A stretch of DNA of 64,000 nt from Glycocaulis profundi (GCA_007050995.1 VJOU01000019.1:1-64000); one strand, 5' to 3'; numbered from the stretch's first letter, positions 42,859 to 52,144 are shown. Notes: a model not told the origin generated them from the sequence alone. Program-made: numbers and translations.

Positions 42859-43749
42859 ATGGCCAATGCGTCATCGGTCATTTCCATTTCGCCCGAGGGC
42901 GGTCTGTCGCGCTATCTCGCCGAGATCCGCAAGTTTCCCATGCTGGAGAAGGACGAGGAGTTCATGCTGGCCAAGAGCTGGCAGGAACACGAGGATTCGG
43001 ACGCCGCCCACAGGCTCGTCACCTCCCACCTGCGCCTGGTGGCCAAGATCGCCATGGGCTATCGCGGCTACGGCCTGCCCATCGCCGAGGTGATCTCGGA
43101 GGGCAATGTGGGCCTGATGCAGGCGGTCAAGAAATTCGACCCCGACAAGGGCTTCCGACTGGCGACCTATGCCATGTGGTGGATCCGCGCCTCGATCCAG
43201 GAATACATCCTGCGCTCGTGGTCGCTGGTGAAGATGGGCACGACCGCCGCGCAGAAGAAGCTGTTCTTCAATCTGCGCCGCATGAAGAGCCAGATGCAGG
43301 CCCTCGAAGAGGGCGATCTGCACCCTGATCAGGTCGAGACCATCGCCACCAAGCTGGGCGTGACCGATCAGGATGTGATCTCCATGAACCGGCGCCTGTC
43401 CGGACCGGACGCCTCTCTGAACGCCCCCATGCGCCAGGACGGCGACGCGGAATGGCAGGACTGGCTGGCCGATGACGACGCGGCGACCGCCGAGGACACC
43501 CTCGCCCAGTCCGACGAGTTCGACAGCCGCATGACCCTGCTGCAGGAGGCCATGGGCCAGCTCAATGAACGCGAGCGCCACATCATCGAGGAGCGCCGCC
43601 TGACCGAGGAGCCCAAGACCCTGGAGGATCTGGCCGGCGTGTACGGCGTCAGCCGCGAACGCATCCGCCAGATCGAGGTCCGGGCCTTCGACAAGCTGCA
43701 GACCGAAATGAAGCGCCTCGCCACCGATCGGGGTCTGGTCGCGGCCTGA
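42859..43749 (+). CDS. rpoH: RNA polymerase heat-shock sigma factor RpoH
   Basis: 296 residues. Region 2 has RLVTSHLRLVAKIAMGYRGYGLP and ATYAMWWIRASIQEYILRSWSLVKMG. The stretch AAQKKLFFNLRRMK is the RpoH box, found in sigma-32 but not in RpoD. Region 4 has LEDLAGVYGVSRERIRQIE, the -35-reading helix. It directs transcription of chaperones and proteases. GGAGG is 12-15 nt before the ATG, with AGGAC closer. A strong terminator follows at 43775-43800. Confidence 0.95.
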   Translation: MANASSVISISPEGGLSRYLAEIRKFPMLEKDEEFMLAKSWQEHEDSDAAHRLVTSHLRLVAKIAMGYRGYGLPIAEVISEGNVGLMQAVKKFDPDKGFRLATYAMWWIRASIQEYILRSWSLVKMGTTAAQKKLFFNLRRMKSQMQALEEGDLHPDQVETIATKLGVTDQDVISMNRRLSGPDASLNAPMRQDGDAEWQDWLADDDAATAEDTLAQSDEFDSRMTLLQEAMGQLNERERHIIEERRLTEEPKTLEDLAGVYGVSRERIRQIEVRAFDKLQTEMKRLATDRGLVAA

Positions 43750-43774
43750 GGGACGGACTTCACGATCAATTGAA

Positions 43775-43800
43775 AAGGCCCGCCTCTCGAGGCGGGCCTT
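43775..43800. terminator. Bidirectional terminator between rpoH and yhhN
   Basis: AAGGCCCGCC (43775-43784), TCTCGA, GGCGGGCCTT (43791-43800) is a perfect 10 bp stem. Leftward it is followed by TTTTCAATTG, rightward by GTTCGTTT. It serves both convergent genes. Confidence 0.85.
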
Positions 43801-43807
43801 GTTCGTT

Positions 43808-44518
43808 TCAGGCGAGCTCTTCAGGGAGCGGTTCGATCTTTTTCGAGTTGCGCACGATCCCCATCGCCAGGCAGAGCTGGGCGGCGAAATACGTCGTCCA
43901 GATCGCGAACGCGCCCCAGTCCAGCCCCGCCACCACGTGCAGCTCGCGGAACAGGCGCGCGGCGAGGATGGTGTCGGAGATCAGGAAGAGCAGCGCCCCG
44001 GCCAGGATCAGGCGCGGTCCCTTCACGAAGGCCGCGCTGACCGCCATCAGCACGATGACGGCCAGATACGCCATGACGGGCGTGGTGATGGCGCCCGTCG
44101 CGGGGGCCAGCCACCAGGCCATGGCGCCGCCGAAGGCGATCAGCGCGATCGCGAGGATCACGCCGTCACGCCGCAGCCCGTCACGCAGGATGAAGCGGGC
44201 GAAGATGGCCGCATAAACCAGATGCGCCGCGCCGAAGAGCATGATGCCCCATTCAAGCTGGGGCGGGCTGACTTCCAGCGCGAAGTCCCCGCCCGCGCTG
44301 AGCAGCAGGGCGAGGGTCAGGATCGGCGCCCGGCTGAACGCGGCGTAGAAGGCCAGCATGAGGATGCCGGTCACCTTGACCAGCGGCAGCAGGCCCGCGC
44401 CGGGGGAGACCTGATTGAGCAGCAGGTAGACGAGCCCGCCCAGGATCGCGACCCACAGATAGGCTTTCGGCGCCCAGTCGGGGATCAGGGGTTCACGATA
44501 CTCCTCGCGATAGGCCAT
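43808..44518 (-). CDS. Lysoplasmalogenase (YhhN family)
   Basis: 236 residues, about eight hydrophobic helices. LVKVTGILMLAFYAAF and LLLSAGGDFALEVSP carry the acidic residues expected at the YhhN active site, with LLFLISDTILAARLF in the second half. Family members cleave lysoplasmalogens. AAGGACGAG precedes the ATG. It ends at the shared terminator with rpoH and diverges from the DUF481 gene. Confidence 0.85.
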   Translation of the reverse strand: MAYREEYREPLIPDWAPKAYLWVAILGGLVYLLLNQVSPGAGLLPLVKVTGILMLAFYAAFSRAPILTLALLLSAGGDFALEVSPPQLEWGIMLFGAAHLVYAAIFARFILRDGLRRDGVILAIALIAFGGAMAWWLAPATGAITTPVMAYLAVIVLMAVSAAFVKGPRLILAGALLFLISDTILAARLFRELHVVAGLDWGAFAIWTTYFAAQLCLAMGIVRNSKKIEPLPEELA

Positions 44519-44654
44519 AATCTCGTCCTTGAACCGCTTTTGATTGATCCGCCGCGCGCAAGGCTAAAACCTTCGGCGCGCGAGCCAAAATGTTTTTGCG
44601 TCCGTTCCGGCGGCCGGGGGGACCCGCCGGGGCGAAAAGGGGAGACGACGCCCG

Positions 44655-45719
44655 ATGAAGACCGCCTTCACTCTCGCCGCCGCGGGGGCGGCCCTGCTTG
44701 CCGCATCCGCCGTCGCAGAAGAGTCCGAGCATATCGCCGACCTGCCCGCCCCGCTCTACGAGCTGCTCGAGGCGGCGTCTGAAAGCAGCGCGGAGAACCG
44801 GTTCGCCGACGCGGTGCGTCTTCTGTCCCTTACCCAGCCCCCTGAAACGATCCTGACCGCCGCCGCCCGTCTGGGCCGCGAGGGCGAGGCCCGCGCCGCG
44901 CTGGGACTGGGCCCCGCCCCGGTGGACATGGGGATGCAGGTGGCGGTCATCGACGATCTGGGCATGCCCCCGATGGTCTATCAGGCGGCTCCGCCCGAGC
45001 CTGAGGACGAAAGCGGCGGCTGGCTCCAGGCGCCCGCCGCCGTCACCGTGGCCCTCGCCGAGACCATCGCCTCAGGCCGGTTCGCGCTTTGGTCGGGGCG
45101 GATCAATGCCGGTCTGCGCTTTGATTCGGGCAATACCGACCGGCAGGATTACACCGTCGGGCTGGAGGCCAATCGCGAGCTGTCCGGCTGGGGTTTCCGC
45201 GGCACGCTCGATTACGCCTATTCGGAAGTGAACGAGCTGGTGGGCCGGGACTGGTTCCGCGCCCGTGCCCGTGGTGAGCGCGAGGCGGGCGAGCGCTTCA
45301 CAGGCTACGCGACCACCGAATATGAGCGGGACGTGCCCGCCAGCGCGGACTGGACCGCCTTCCTCGGCGGCGGCGTGGGCTACCGGGCGCTCCGCGGCGA
45401 GCCCCAAACCCTCACCCTGCGGGCAGGTCCCGGCATGCGCTTCATTCAGGAGCCGGGCCACGGGCGGCAGGACATCCCCGCGCTGGATCTGGGCGCGGAC
45501 TACATGGCCCGCATCACCGAATCGATCACCTTCACGTCCGAATCCAACGTGCTGGTCTCCGAGATCGGCCGGGCGGACCAGCAGTTCTCGCTCAATTCGG
45601 CGCTGAACGAGTGGTGGTCGGTCCAGCTCAAGCATCATTACCGCTACGAATTCGATCCCCAGCCGGGCTTCGGCAGCACCGACCAGCGCACCGACATCTC
45701 CATCGTGCGCGAGTTCTAG
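44655..45719 (+). CDS. DUF481 outer-membrane protein
   Basis: 354 residues. A signal peptide (1-21) is followed by a helical part (about 25-120) and a C-terminal DUF481 barrel with ALWSGRINAGLRFDSGNTDRQDYTVGLEANRE and alternating strands to a terminal Phe (IVREF), as in YdiY. A GGGGAG precedes the ATG. The extra N-terminal helical domain is unusual for DUF481 proteins. The stop shares a CTAG with the convergent protease gene. Confidence 0.85.
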   Translation: MKTAFTLAAAGAALLAASAVAEESEHIADLPAPLYELLEAASESSAENRFADAVRLLSLTQPPETILTAAARLGREGEARAALGLGPAPVDMGMQVAVIDDLGMPPMVYQAAPPEPEDESGGWLQAPAAVTVALAETIASGRFALWSGRINAGLRFDSGNTDRQDYTVGLEANRELSGWGFRGTLDYAYSEVNELVGRDWFRARARGEREAGERFTGYATTEYERDVPASADWTAFLGGGVGYRALRGEPQTLTLRAGPGMRFIQEPGHGRQDIPALDLGADYMARITESITFTSESNVLVSEIGRADQQFSLNSALNEWWSVQLKHHYRYEFDPQPGFGSTDQRTDISIVREF

Positions 45720-46963
45720 CGCGCCTTGGACTGCGCGCCCGGCTTCTCGGAAGCCGGGGGCTCGGCCTCATGCCCGATCCGCCCCGTGGCGAAGTCGGCC
45801 AGCCGGTCCATCCAGCCCGACGACAGGGCGGCGATGTAGATGTGCGGGCCGTCCGGATCCCGGCGGAAGTTGGAATCGGTAGCCACCACCGCCCAGCCGT
45901 CCCCGTCCCGGATCATGAAGGGCGAGCCGGAATCGCCCTTCGTGGTGTCGCAGTCATGGGCCATGGTCCGGTCGGAGCCCACCTCCAGCGCCCGGCATCC
46001 GGCATTGCCAGACAGGCTGTCGCCGGTGTCCCACGAATAGCCCGCCTGAAATATCTCCGCCTCCAGCGCCGCCTGCCCCATCGCCGCGAGATCCGCCACG
46101 CCCAGATGACCAAGCGCGTCGCCCAGCGGCGCGTCCAGGCGCAGCAGCGCCCAGTCGGTCCCGTCGATCTCGTCGGTGCCGTCGAAGCGGGCCTCGTCCC
46201 AGTTCTCGTCGATCAGCCATGCCATCGTGCGCGCGCTGACCGGGCCGTCAGCGAGACCGTCTCCGGTCGTGAACAGCGCCCCGGTCCGCACCCGGCCCTC
46301 GCCATGGATGCAGTGGGCGGCGGTCACGATCACGTCCGTCGCCACCAGGCTGGCCGTGCAGGTCCCGCCATCGCCCGCCTCCAGCCGCCCGATCACGCTC
46401 CACGGGAAGGCGCCGGTGTCCATCAGCTCCCGGTCGTCATGGCCGAAGAAGTGGTCAAGGATGGTCATCGGCCGTTCCCGCCCGTGACAGTCCGCCCGGT
46501 CGGTGCGCGCCTCGCACAGCCCCGTGCCGATGCCCGGCTCGTCGCACACGCCGTCAAAGGCGTGCGGGCAGGAATCGTCGGTGAAGCGCAGATGGGCGAT
46601 GGCGCCGCAGTCGGTCCGGTCCGTGCCCTGCGTGCACGCGCCGGCGCCGATGCGCGGCTCGTCGCATTCCCCGTCATTGGCCCACTGGCAGCTGTCGTCC
46701 TCGACCTCCAGCACCAGCCTCCAGCAGTCTGAAAAATCGGTCCCTTCAGGGCACGCGCCCGTGCCGATCCCCGGCTCGTCGCATTCGCCGTCATTCGCCC
46801 ACTGGCAGGAATCGTCGCCCGTGAAGGGCGAGCTGGCCGGTTCGGGTTTCACCGCGGGGATGAGCCAGGCCGCCAGTTCCCGCGCGCTCAGGCGCTCGGC
46901 CGTCTGCGCGGCGGCGGGAATGGCGCAGGCCAGCGCGATCAGGGCGGCGAAAAGGGCTCTCAT
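45716..46963 (-). CDS. Secreted trypsin-like serine protease with three CDEP repeats
   Basis: 415 residues from ATG 46963, with a signal peptide (1-20). Three repeats of about 31 residues (50-80, 89-119, 129-159) share DDSCQWANDGECDEP...GTG.C...GTD..DC, each with four cysteines. A trypsin domain follows: His 217 (TAAHC), Asp 270 (GTDWALLRLD), Ser 345 (KGDSGSP), so the catalytic triad is complete. The repeats may bind calcium or a cell-surface ligand; that is inference. Confidence 0.85.
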   Translation of the reverse strand: MRALFAALIALACAIPAAAQTAERLSARELAAWLIPAVKPEPASSPFTGDDSCQWANDGECDEPGIGTGACPEGTDFSDCWRLVLEVEDDSCQWANDGECDEPRIGAGACTQGTDRTDCGAIAHLRFTDDSCPHAFDGVCDEPGIGTGLCEARTDRADCHGRERPMTILDHFFGHDDRELMDTGAFPWSVIGRLEAGDGGTCTASLVATDVIVTAAHCIHGEGRVRTGALFTTGDGLADGPVSARTMAWLIDENWDEARFDGTDEIDGTDWALLRLDAPLGDALGHLGVADLAAMGQAALEAEIFQAGYSWDTGDSLSGNAGCRALEVGSDRTMAHDCDTTKGDSGSPFMIRDGDGWAVVATDSNFRRDPDGPHIYIAALSSGWMDRLADFATGRIGHEAEPPASEKPGAQSKAR

Positions 46964-47132
46964 CGGCGATGTTGTGCAACGCCGCGCGGCAGGCGGCAAG
47001 CGCCGCTTTTCCTTCCTCCGGCGGGTGAACGTCCGATGAAACGTCCAGCCAGCGCCGGTTCAGGCGCCACGGCCCATCATCGCGTCATGACCGGCATTTT
47101 CCGCCGATCAGATCAAGGAAAGGAGACCCGTC

Positions 47133-47600
47133 ATGGTCAAGCTCGCAACCGTGTTCGCCGCCGCCGCGCTGAGCGTGGCCGGCGCGGCCGTCGCCGCTCC
47201 GCCCGCCCAGGCCCAGCTTCAGATCCAGATTCAATCCTGGTCCTCCGGCCCGGCCCACAATTATCGCGGACCCCAGCGCCGCGCCGCGCCGCAGGGCTAT
47301 TTCACCCTGAACGCCCAGGCCTGCGCGCCGCTGCGCGATTACTACGCCCGCCCCGGGCGGGGCGCCCCGCCCTGGGCGCACAGCCGCGGGCGCGGCGAGA
47401 CCGTGCGCTGCTCCTCCGGCGCCTTCCAGTACGTCGCGACCCGCGCCGATCTCCGCAACGGGTATGACGCCCGCCGGATGAGCGCGAACAGCGCCCGCTG
47501 GGACGCGCGCACGAACCAGTTCGTGGTCGACACCCGTCAGGGCGCGGTGCCGGTGCGGATCGTGAACGTGCCGCGCCAGCACTACGCCTGGCGGCGCTAG
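47133..47600 (+). CDS. Small secreted protein of unknown function
   Basis: 155 residues. A signal peptide (1-27, ending AQAQ) is followed by an Arg/Gln/Tyr-rich basic domain with two cysteines (QACAPLRDYY and TVRCSSGAF) that may form a disulfide. GGAAAGGAG precedes ATG 47133. It is alone, divergent from the protease gene with 169 bp between, and converges with phzF on a shared CTAG. No family is known to me. Confidence 0.65.
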   Translation: MVKLATVFAAAALSVAGAAVAAPPAQAQLQIQIQSWSSGPAHNYRGPQRRAAPQGYFTLNAQACAPLRDYYARPGRGAPPWAHSRGRGETVRCSSGAFQYVATRADLRNGYDARRMSANSARWDARTNQFVVDTRQGAVPVRIVNVPRQHYAWRR

Positions 47601-48415
47601 AGCCTGATCACGCCGTCAAGGAAGAGCCGGGCGGTCCCGACCAGACCGACCCGGCCTTCCGCCGCCCGGTTCTCCACCGTCAGCGAGCCCGGGCGCGGGC
47701 CGATCTGGCGCGCGCTCAGACGATCCCGCCCGAGCCTCTGCGCCCAGTAGGGCGCGAGCGTGCAGTGGGCCGAGCCCGTCACCGGGTCCTCTGAAATTCC
47801 CGCGGCGGGGCAGAAGAAGCGCGAGACGATGTCCGCGCTGTCGCCCTTCGCGGTCGCCAGCACGTTCACCCCGGCCTTCGCCAGAACGCCGCCGTCAGGA
47901 TCGAGCCCGGCGATCTTCGCCTCGCTCTCATAGACCAGCATCTGATAGCGCGAGCCGTGGATGCGCTCGAGGTCCCAGACCTCCAGCGGATCGCCTGCGC
48001 CCATGGCCCGCACGATCTCCGCGTCCGGCTCGGCGGGCGTGAACCCCACCGCGGGGAAATCCATCACGAACCGGTCGCCCGACCGGGAGACCTCCAGCCG
48101 GCCCGACAGCGTGTCGAAGCGAGCCGCGGGGCCGCTCACCCGTCCGGTGTCGAACAGCCACGCCGCGCTCGCCATGGTCGCGTGCCCGCACAGATCGACC
48201 TCATGGCCGGGCGTGAACCAGCGCAGATTCCACAGATCGGGCTCGCCGGCCTCGATCAGATAGGCGGTCTCGGACAGATTGTTCGACCGCGCGATCCCCA
48301 GCAGGTCCGCGTCGTCCAGCGGCGCGTCCAGCAGCATCACCCCCGCCGGGTTGCCGGTGTGGGGGCGCTCTCCGTCGGGAAAGGCATGCAGTTCCGCATA
48401 AGGGTGATCCGCCAT
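47597..48415 (-). CDS. PhzF family isomerase-like protein
   Basis: 272 residues. FPDGERPHTGNPAGVMLLD, LSETAYLIEAG, DLCGHATMASAAWLFDTG and the second half AGISEDPVTGSAHCTLAPYWAQRLG are the PhzF two-domain diaminopimelate-epimerase-like fold, with the catalytic Glu in SETAYL. The true reaction in this species is unknown. Its start overlaps the stop of the thioredoxin-like gene (TGATG), so the two are translated together. Confidence 0.9.
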   Translation of the reverse strand: MADHPYAELHAFPDGERPHTGNPAGVMLLDAPLDDADLLGIARSNNLSETAYLIEAGEPDLWNLRWFTPGHEVDLCGHATMASAAWLFDTGRVSGPAARFDTLSGRLEVSRSGDRFVMDFPAVGFTPAEPDAEIVRAMGAGDPLEVWDLERIHGSRYQMLVYESEAKIAGLDPDGGVLAKAGVNVLATAKGDSADIVSRFFCPAAGISEDPVTGSAHCTLAPYWAQRLGRDRLSARQIGPRPGSLTVENRAAEGRVGLVGTARLFLDGVIRL

Positions 48416-48972
48416 CACCGCCTCGCGATCACGGCGGTCTCCGCATCCGCGGACGGGGCCTCGGCGGCGTAGCGGGCGAAATAGTCCAGCGCCTCCTGCG
48501 GCGTGCGCTCGCGCGCGGTGCGCCATTCGGCGGACGTGCCGCGATTGACGATGCGCCCTTCAGCGTCCGCGACCACCACGGTGGGCACGCCTTCGAGCTC
48601 GGCGAAGCCGAAGCGGGCGGCAACGTCCATGTTGCGGTCATACCGGCCCACATCGACCTTCACGACCTCATAGGTGGCGTCCAGCCAGTCGGCGAATTCA
48701 GGAATCTCCATGAAGCCCGACAGGATGCGGCAGTCAGGGCACCAGTTGCCGCCGAACAGGACCAGCACCCGCGTGCCGCGCTCGGAGGCCCGGGCGAAGG
48801 CCGCGTCCACGTCAGCCCCGGCGTCGCGCTCGGCGGAATACGGTTCGTCGGGCGCGATGATCCGGGCGTCTTCAGGCAGCAGCGGGCGGTCGGCCATGGT
48901 GGGCATGTCTCCGGTCTGGGGGCCGCACGCTGCCAGAAAGGCGAAGGCGGCGGCAAGGGCGATGCGGCGCAT
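48415..48972 (-). CDS. Thioredoxin-fold lipoprotein
   Basis: 185 residues. The start (MRRIALAAAFAFLAACGPQ) has a lipobox, so it is lipid-anchored. The thioredoxin core has LVLFGGNWCPDCRILSGFM with a CPDC active site and the cis-proline in GVPTVVVAD. It probably acts as a periplasmic reductase or maturation factor. It is translated with phzF; a functional link between the two is not known. Confidence 0.85.
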   Translation of the reverse strand: MRRIALAAAFAFLAACGPQTGDMPTMADRPLLPEDARIIAPDEPYSAERDAGADVDAAFARASERGTRVLVLFGGNWCPDCRILSGFMEIPEFADWLDATYEVVKVDVGRYDRNMDVAARFGFAELEGVPTVVVADAEGRIVNRGTSAEWRTARERTPQEALDYFARYAAEAPSADAETAVIARR

Positions 48973-49050
48973 GGGCGGTCTCCAGGGCGGTCCTGTCAGC
49001 CAAGGCCAGTTAGGACGCAGCCGCAGCAATTGCCAGTGCTCAGCGAAAAA

Positions 49051-50259
49051 TCACGCGCCGATCAGGTCCAGCGCGATTTCATGCAGAACCCGCTCCTGCC
49101 GGGTGAAACCGGTCGCACGCTCGCGCGGCGGGTAGCGCACCTGGGCGTCGAGCCCGGTGACGAAATACGCGAAGCTCCACCGCCCGTCCGGCGTGGTCCA
49201 GGCGCCGCCGTGAAAGCCGTAGGCCTGCCCCGGATGGCCGATCAGCCCTCCTTCGATCCCCGCCTCCCGCTCACGCAGGATCTGCGGACCCGTTCCCCAG
49301 ACCTCCGCCGTCCCCGACCCTTCCCAGACCGGCTCGGCCAGCGCCTCGCCCGGCCCGTTCCGGGCGAAGGCGCGCGCCAGACGCGCCATCTCCGACACCG
49401 GCGCCCGCCAGCCGCCCTGGGGCGAGAACATCGTGCCGTTCGAGCCCGGCTCGTAATCGGCGATGTCGAAGCCCGGCTCGGCGAGCACCACCGTGGCGCG
49501 GCCCTCCAGCACGTCCGCGTCGTCGGCCTGGGCGATCCAGCGCCCGTCCTCGCGGCGATAGAGCGTGGCCCCCGCCCAGCGGTCATACCCCTCCACACCC
49601 GACCAGCCGAAGCCGGTGTGATAGAGCCCCAGCGGGAACAGCGCGTAGGTGCGCGCCAGCCGGTCGAACCGCTCTCCCGCCGCCGCCTCCAGCGCCGACG
49701 CCGCCAGCCCATAGCCCAGATTGCAGTAGCCGAAGCCCCGGCCCGGCGGATGCAGGGCGAAATTCTCCTCGCCCACCAGCGTTTCGATCCGCCCCGGGCT
49801 GTCGACCCAGTACGGCATGCGGTCGCGCAGCGAGCTGGTGTGAGACAGCAGCATCCGCGCTGTGATCTCGCGGGAGCGGTGGGCGGGATTGCGCAGCTCG
49901 AACCCCAGCAGGTCCGAGACGTCCGCATCCAGATCGAACCGGCCCTCGGCGGCCATGGACTGCGCGGTCAGCGCTGTGGCGAGCTTGGAGATCGAGGCCG
50001 CCCGCACATGGGTCAGGGTGGACAGCGGGATGAAGGGGTTGCGTCCGTCGGGCTGGAAGCGCGCCGTGCCCGCGGCTTCGGCGAGATATGGCCTGCCGTC
50101 GCGCAGCACCGACAGGGCGGCGCCGGGCGCGCTGAGCGCGCGGATGGCGGTCTCCAGACGGGCGCGCAGGCGGTCGCCGTTCGCGCCGCCCCCCCCGCAG
50201 CCGGACATGAGAAGGCCGGCGGCGGCCCCGCCGGCCTTCAATATGTCGCGCCGGAGCAC
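49051..50259 (-). CDS. Serine hydrolase, class C beta-lactamase fold, secreted
   Basis: 402 residues from GTG 50259. LRRDILKAGGAAAGLLMSGC is a Tat-like twin-arginine leader ending in a lipobox. The SxxK motif is SISK (about 90), the tyrosine is in GYCNLGYG (YxN), and HPGQAYGFHGG replaces the KTG box. This is the esterase/D-aminopeptidase-like penicillin-binding fold. GGGAGG is only 1-2 nt before the GTG, too close for efficient use, so the start is uncertain. It follows nrdB by 25 nt. Confidence 0.8.
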   Translation of the reverse strand: MLRRDILKAGGAAAGLLMSGCGGGGANGDRLRARLETAIRALSAPGAALSVLRDGRPYLAEAAGTARFQPDGRNPFIPLSTLTHVRAASISKLATALTAQSMAAEGRFDLDADVSDLLGFELRNPAHRSREITARMLLSHTSSLRDRMPYWVDSPGRIETLVGEENFALHPPGRGFGYCNLGYGLAASALEAAAGERFDRLARTYALFPLGLYHTGFGWSGVEGYDRWAGATLYRREDGRWIAQADDADVLEGRATVVLAEPGFDIADYEPGSNGTMFSPQGGWRAPVSEMARLARAFARNGPGEALAEPVWEGSGTAEVWGTGPQILREREAGIEGGLIGHPGQAYGFHGGAWTTPDGRWSFAYFVTGLDAQVRYPPRERATGFTRQERVLHEIALDLIGA

Positions 50260-50284
50260 GCCTCCCGGACCCCGCTCCCGCCGG

Positions 50285-51331
50285 TTACTCGGCCTGGCCG
50301 GGCACGTGCAGGGTGCGCTTGGACGAGCGCCACTGGTCGAAGCTGGCCCACACGCCTTCGTCGCCGTGCCAGTCGCCCTTGGTCGCGCCCTTGGAGTATT
50401 CGGTGGCCCGCGCCTCGAAGAAGTTGGCGTGCTCGACCCCGTTCAGGATCTCGGTCAGCCACGGGATCGGATGCTCCTTCACCCCGTAGATGGCCGGCAG
50501 CTTGAGCTGCTTCATCCGCCAGTCCGCGATGTAGCGGATATAGGCCTTGATGTCCTCGGGCGTCATGCCCTCCACGCTGCCCGCCTCGAAGGCCAGTTCG
50601 ATGAACTTGTCCTCGAGCTGGACCACGGTCTTGCAGCAGTCGGCGATGTCGTCCTTGACCCCTTGCGTCAGCGCGCCGCTCTCCTCGGCGAAGGTGTGGA
50701 ACATCTTCATCATGCCCTCGCAGTGCAGCGACTCGTCGCGCACCGACCAGGACACGATCTGACCCATCCCCTTCATCTTGTTGAAGCGCGGGAAGTTCAT
50801 CAGCATCGCGAAGCTGGCGAACAGCTGCAGCCCCTCGGTGAAGCCGCCGAACACCGCCATCGAGGTGAGGATGTCGCGGTCGGTCTCCACGCCGAACCTG
50901 CCCAGATAGTCGTGCTTGGCCGACATCTCCTGGTACTCCATGAAGGCGGAGAACTCGGTGTCGGGCATGCCGATGGTTTCAAGCAGCAGCGCGTAGGCCG
51001 CGATGTGGACCGTCTCCATGTTGGAGAAGGCCGCGAGCATCATGCGCACCTCTACCGGTTTGAAGAGCGGCATGTAGTTTTCCATGTAGTTGGCGCCGAC
51101 CTCGACGTCCGACTGGGTGAAGAAGCGGAAGATCTGCGTCAGCAGATTGCGCTCCTTGTCGTCCAGCTTGGCCGCCCAGTCCTTGCAGTCCTCGCCCAGC
51201 GGCACCTCTTCGGGCAGCCAGTGGACCTGCTGCTGGATCTTCCAGAAGTCATAGGCCCACGGATAGCGGAAGGGCTTGTAGGAATGGCTCGTGGTGAGCA
51301 GTCCGGGGCGGTCGCTGGAAACAAGGGTCAT
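50285..51331 (-). CDS. nrdB: Ribonucleotide reductase class Ia beta subunit
   Basis: 348 residues. YDFWKIQQQVHWLPEEVPLGEDCKDW opens the R2 fold. Iron ligands lie in METVHIAAYALLLE and RDESLHCEGM (the two ExxH pairs), with LAAFSNMETVH and the radical tyrosine region between. No ATP-cone precedes the fold. R2 makes the tyrosyl radical for NrdA. ATG 51331 is preceded by AGGACC. Two NrdR-like boxes lie upstream, 31 bp apart. Confidence 0.94.
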   Translation of the reverse strand: MTLVSSDRPGLLTTSHSYKPFRYPWAYDFWKIQQQVHWLPEEVPLGEDCKDWAAKLDDKERNLLTQIFRFFTQSDVEVGANYMENYMPLFKPVEVRMMLAAFSNMETVHIAAYALLLETIGMPDTEFSAFMEYQEMSAKHDYLGRFGVETDRDILTSMAVFGGFTEGLQLFASFAMLMNFPRFNKMKGMGQIVSWSVRDESLHCEGMMKMFHTFAEESGALTQGVKDDIADCCKTVVQLEDKFIELAFEAGSVEGMTPEDIKAYIRYIADWRMKQLKLPAIYGVKEHPIPWLTEILNGVEHANFFEARATEYSKGATKGDWHGDEGVWASFDQWRSSKRTLHVPGQAE

Positions 51332-51452
51332 GGCGGGCGGGTCCTGATGGCGGTGCGGAATCGCGCCGGTCATCGTCGGCGCGCACGGTCGAGGTCGCAA
51401 GTCACATATGCGGGGCGGCGGTGATCGGCCACCCGCGAGAGCGACTCGCGAA

Positions 51453-51468
51453 CCTCAACATATTGTGG
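51453..51468. promoter_or_regulatory. NrdR-like box 1 upstream of nrdB
   Basis: CCTCAACATATTGTGG matches about 11 of 16 positions of the published NrdR consensus acaCwAtATcTwGtgt. With the next site it forms a pair 31 bp apart, the standard NrdR spacing. Confidence 0.5.
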
Positions 51469-51483
51469 TCAACGCCACATGAA

Positions 51484-51499
51484 CGTCCACCTGTTGTGC
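51484..51499. promoter_or_regulatory. NrdR-like box 2 upstream of nrdB
   Basis: GTCCACCTGTTGTGCA, weaker than box 1, but its TTGTG core is exactly 31 bp from that of box 1, three helical turns. Confidence 0.4.
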
Positions 51500-51545
51500 A
51501 TCGTCTGAGGCGGTTTTCCTCAGATTCGCGCACCGGGAAGGGCCG

Positions 51546-51995
51546 TCACTCCGGCGCGCCCTCGACCGCGTCCACCGGGTCCTCAAACGCGATGAACAGC
51601 ACGCACGCCTCCTCCGACACGCACTCGGCCGAGTGCGGCAGCCGGGCGGGCATGTAGGCGTAATCGCCCGTGTGGAGGGTCACCGCGTCCTGTCCGTCGG
51701 TGTCGATGCTCATCTGCCCGGAGACCAGCACCATGCGCTCGGCGGAGCTGTGCCAGTGGCGGATCGCGGTGGCGCCGCCGGGAAGGCGGAAGAAGACATC
51801 GGCGTTGCGCTGTCCCGGATCGCCCTGGAGCACGGCCAGACCGCATCCCTCGGGCATGAAGCCGGGGCAGTCCGCCCATTCCAGCGCCGGATCGTCGGCC
51901 TGGCGCGTGAACGCCTGGTCGGGCTGCGCCAGCGCGGGCGCGGTGAGCATGGCGGCGGCGGCGAACGTCAGGGCCATGCGGCATGACAGGGTCAT
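51546..51995 (-). CDS. Secreted cupin-domain protein
   Basis: 149 residues with a signal peptide (1-23, ending PALAQ). The single cupin domain has the two-histidine motif RHWHSSAERMVLVSGQMSID and later GDYAYMPARLPHSAEC, which would hold one metal. AAGGAG precedes the ATG at a normal distance. It stands alone, between nrdB and the met operon; the substrate is unknown. Confidence 0.8.
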   Translation of the reverse strand: MTLSCRMALTFAAAAMLTAPALAQPDQAFTRQADDPALEWADCPGFMPEGCGLAVLQGDPGQRNADVFFRLPGGATAIRHWHSSAERMVLVSGQMSIDTDGQDAVTLHTGDYAYMPARLPHSAECVSEEACVLFIAFEDPVDAVEGAPE

Positions 51996-52144
51996 CGGTC
52001 GTCTCCTTGATCGTTTCGTTCAGTCATGCCGGGAAGGATCGGCCCGGACCCCGGGCCTGTCTTGTCGCCGGGGGAAGCCCGGTGCGGCACGGGGCGCAGC
52101 CGGGACCGGAATCGGGCCTTGCAGCCGCCGCTGAGAAAAACTGT

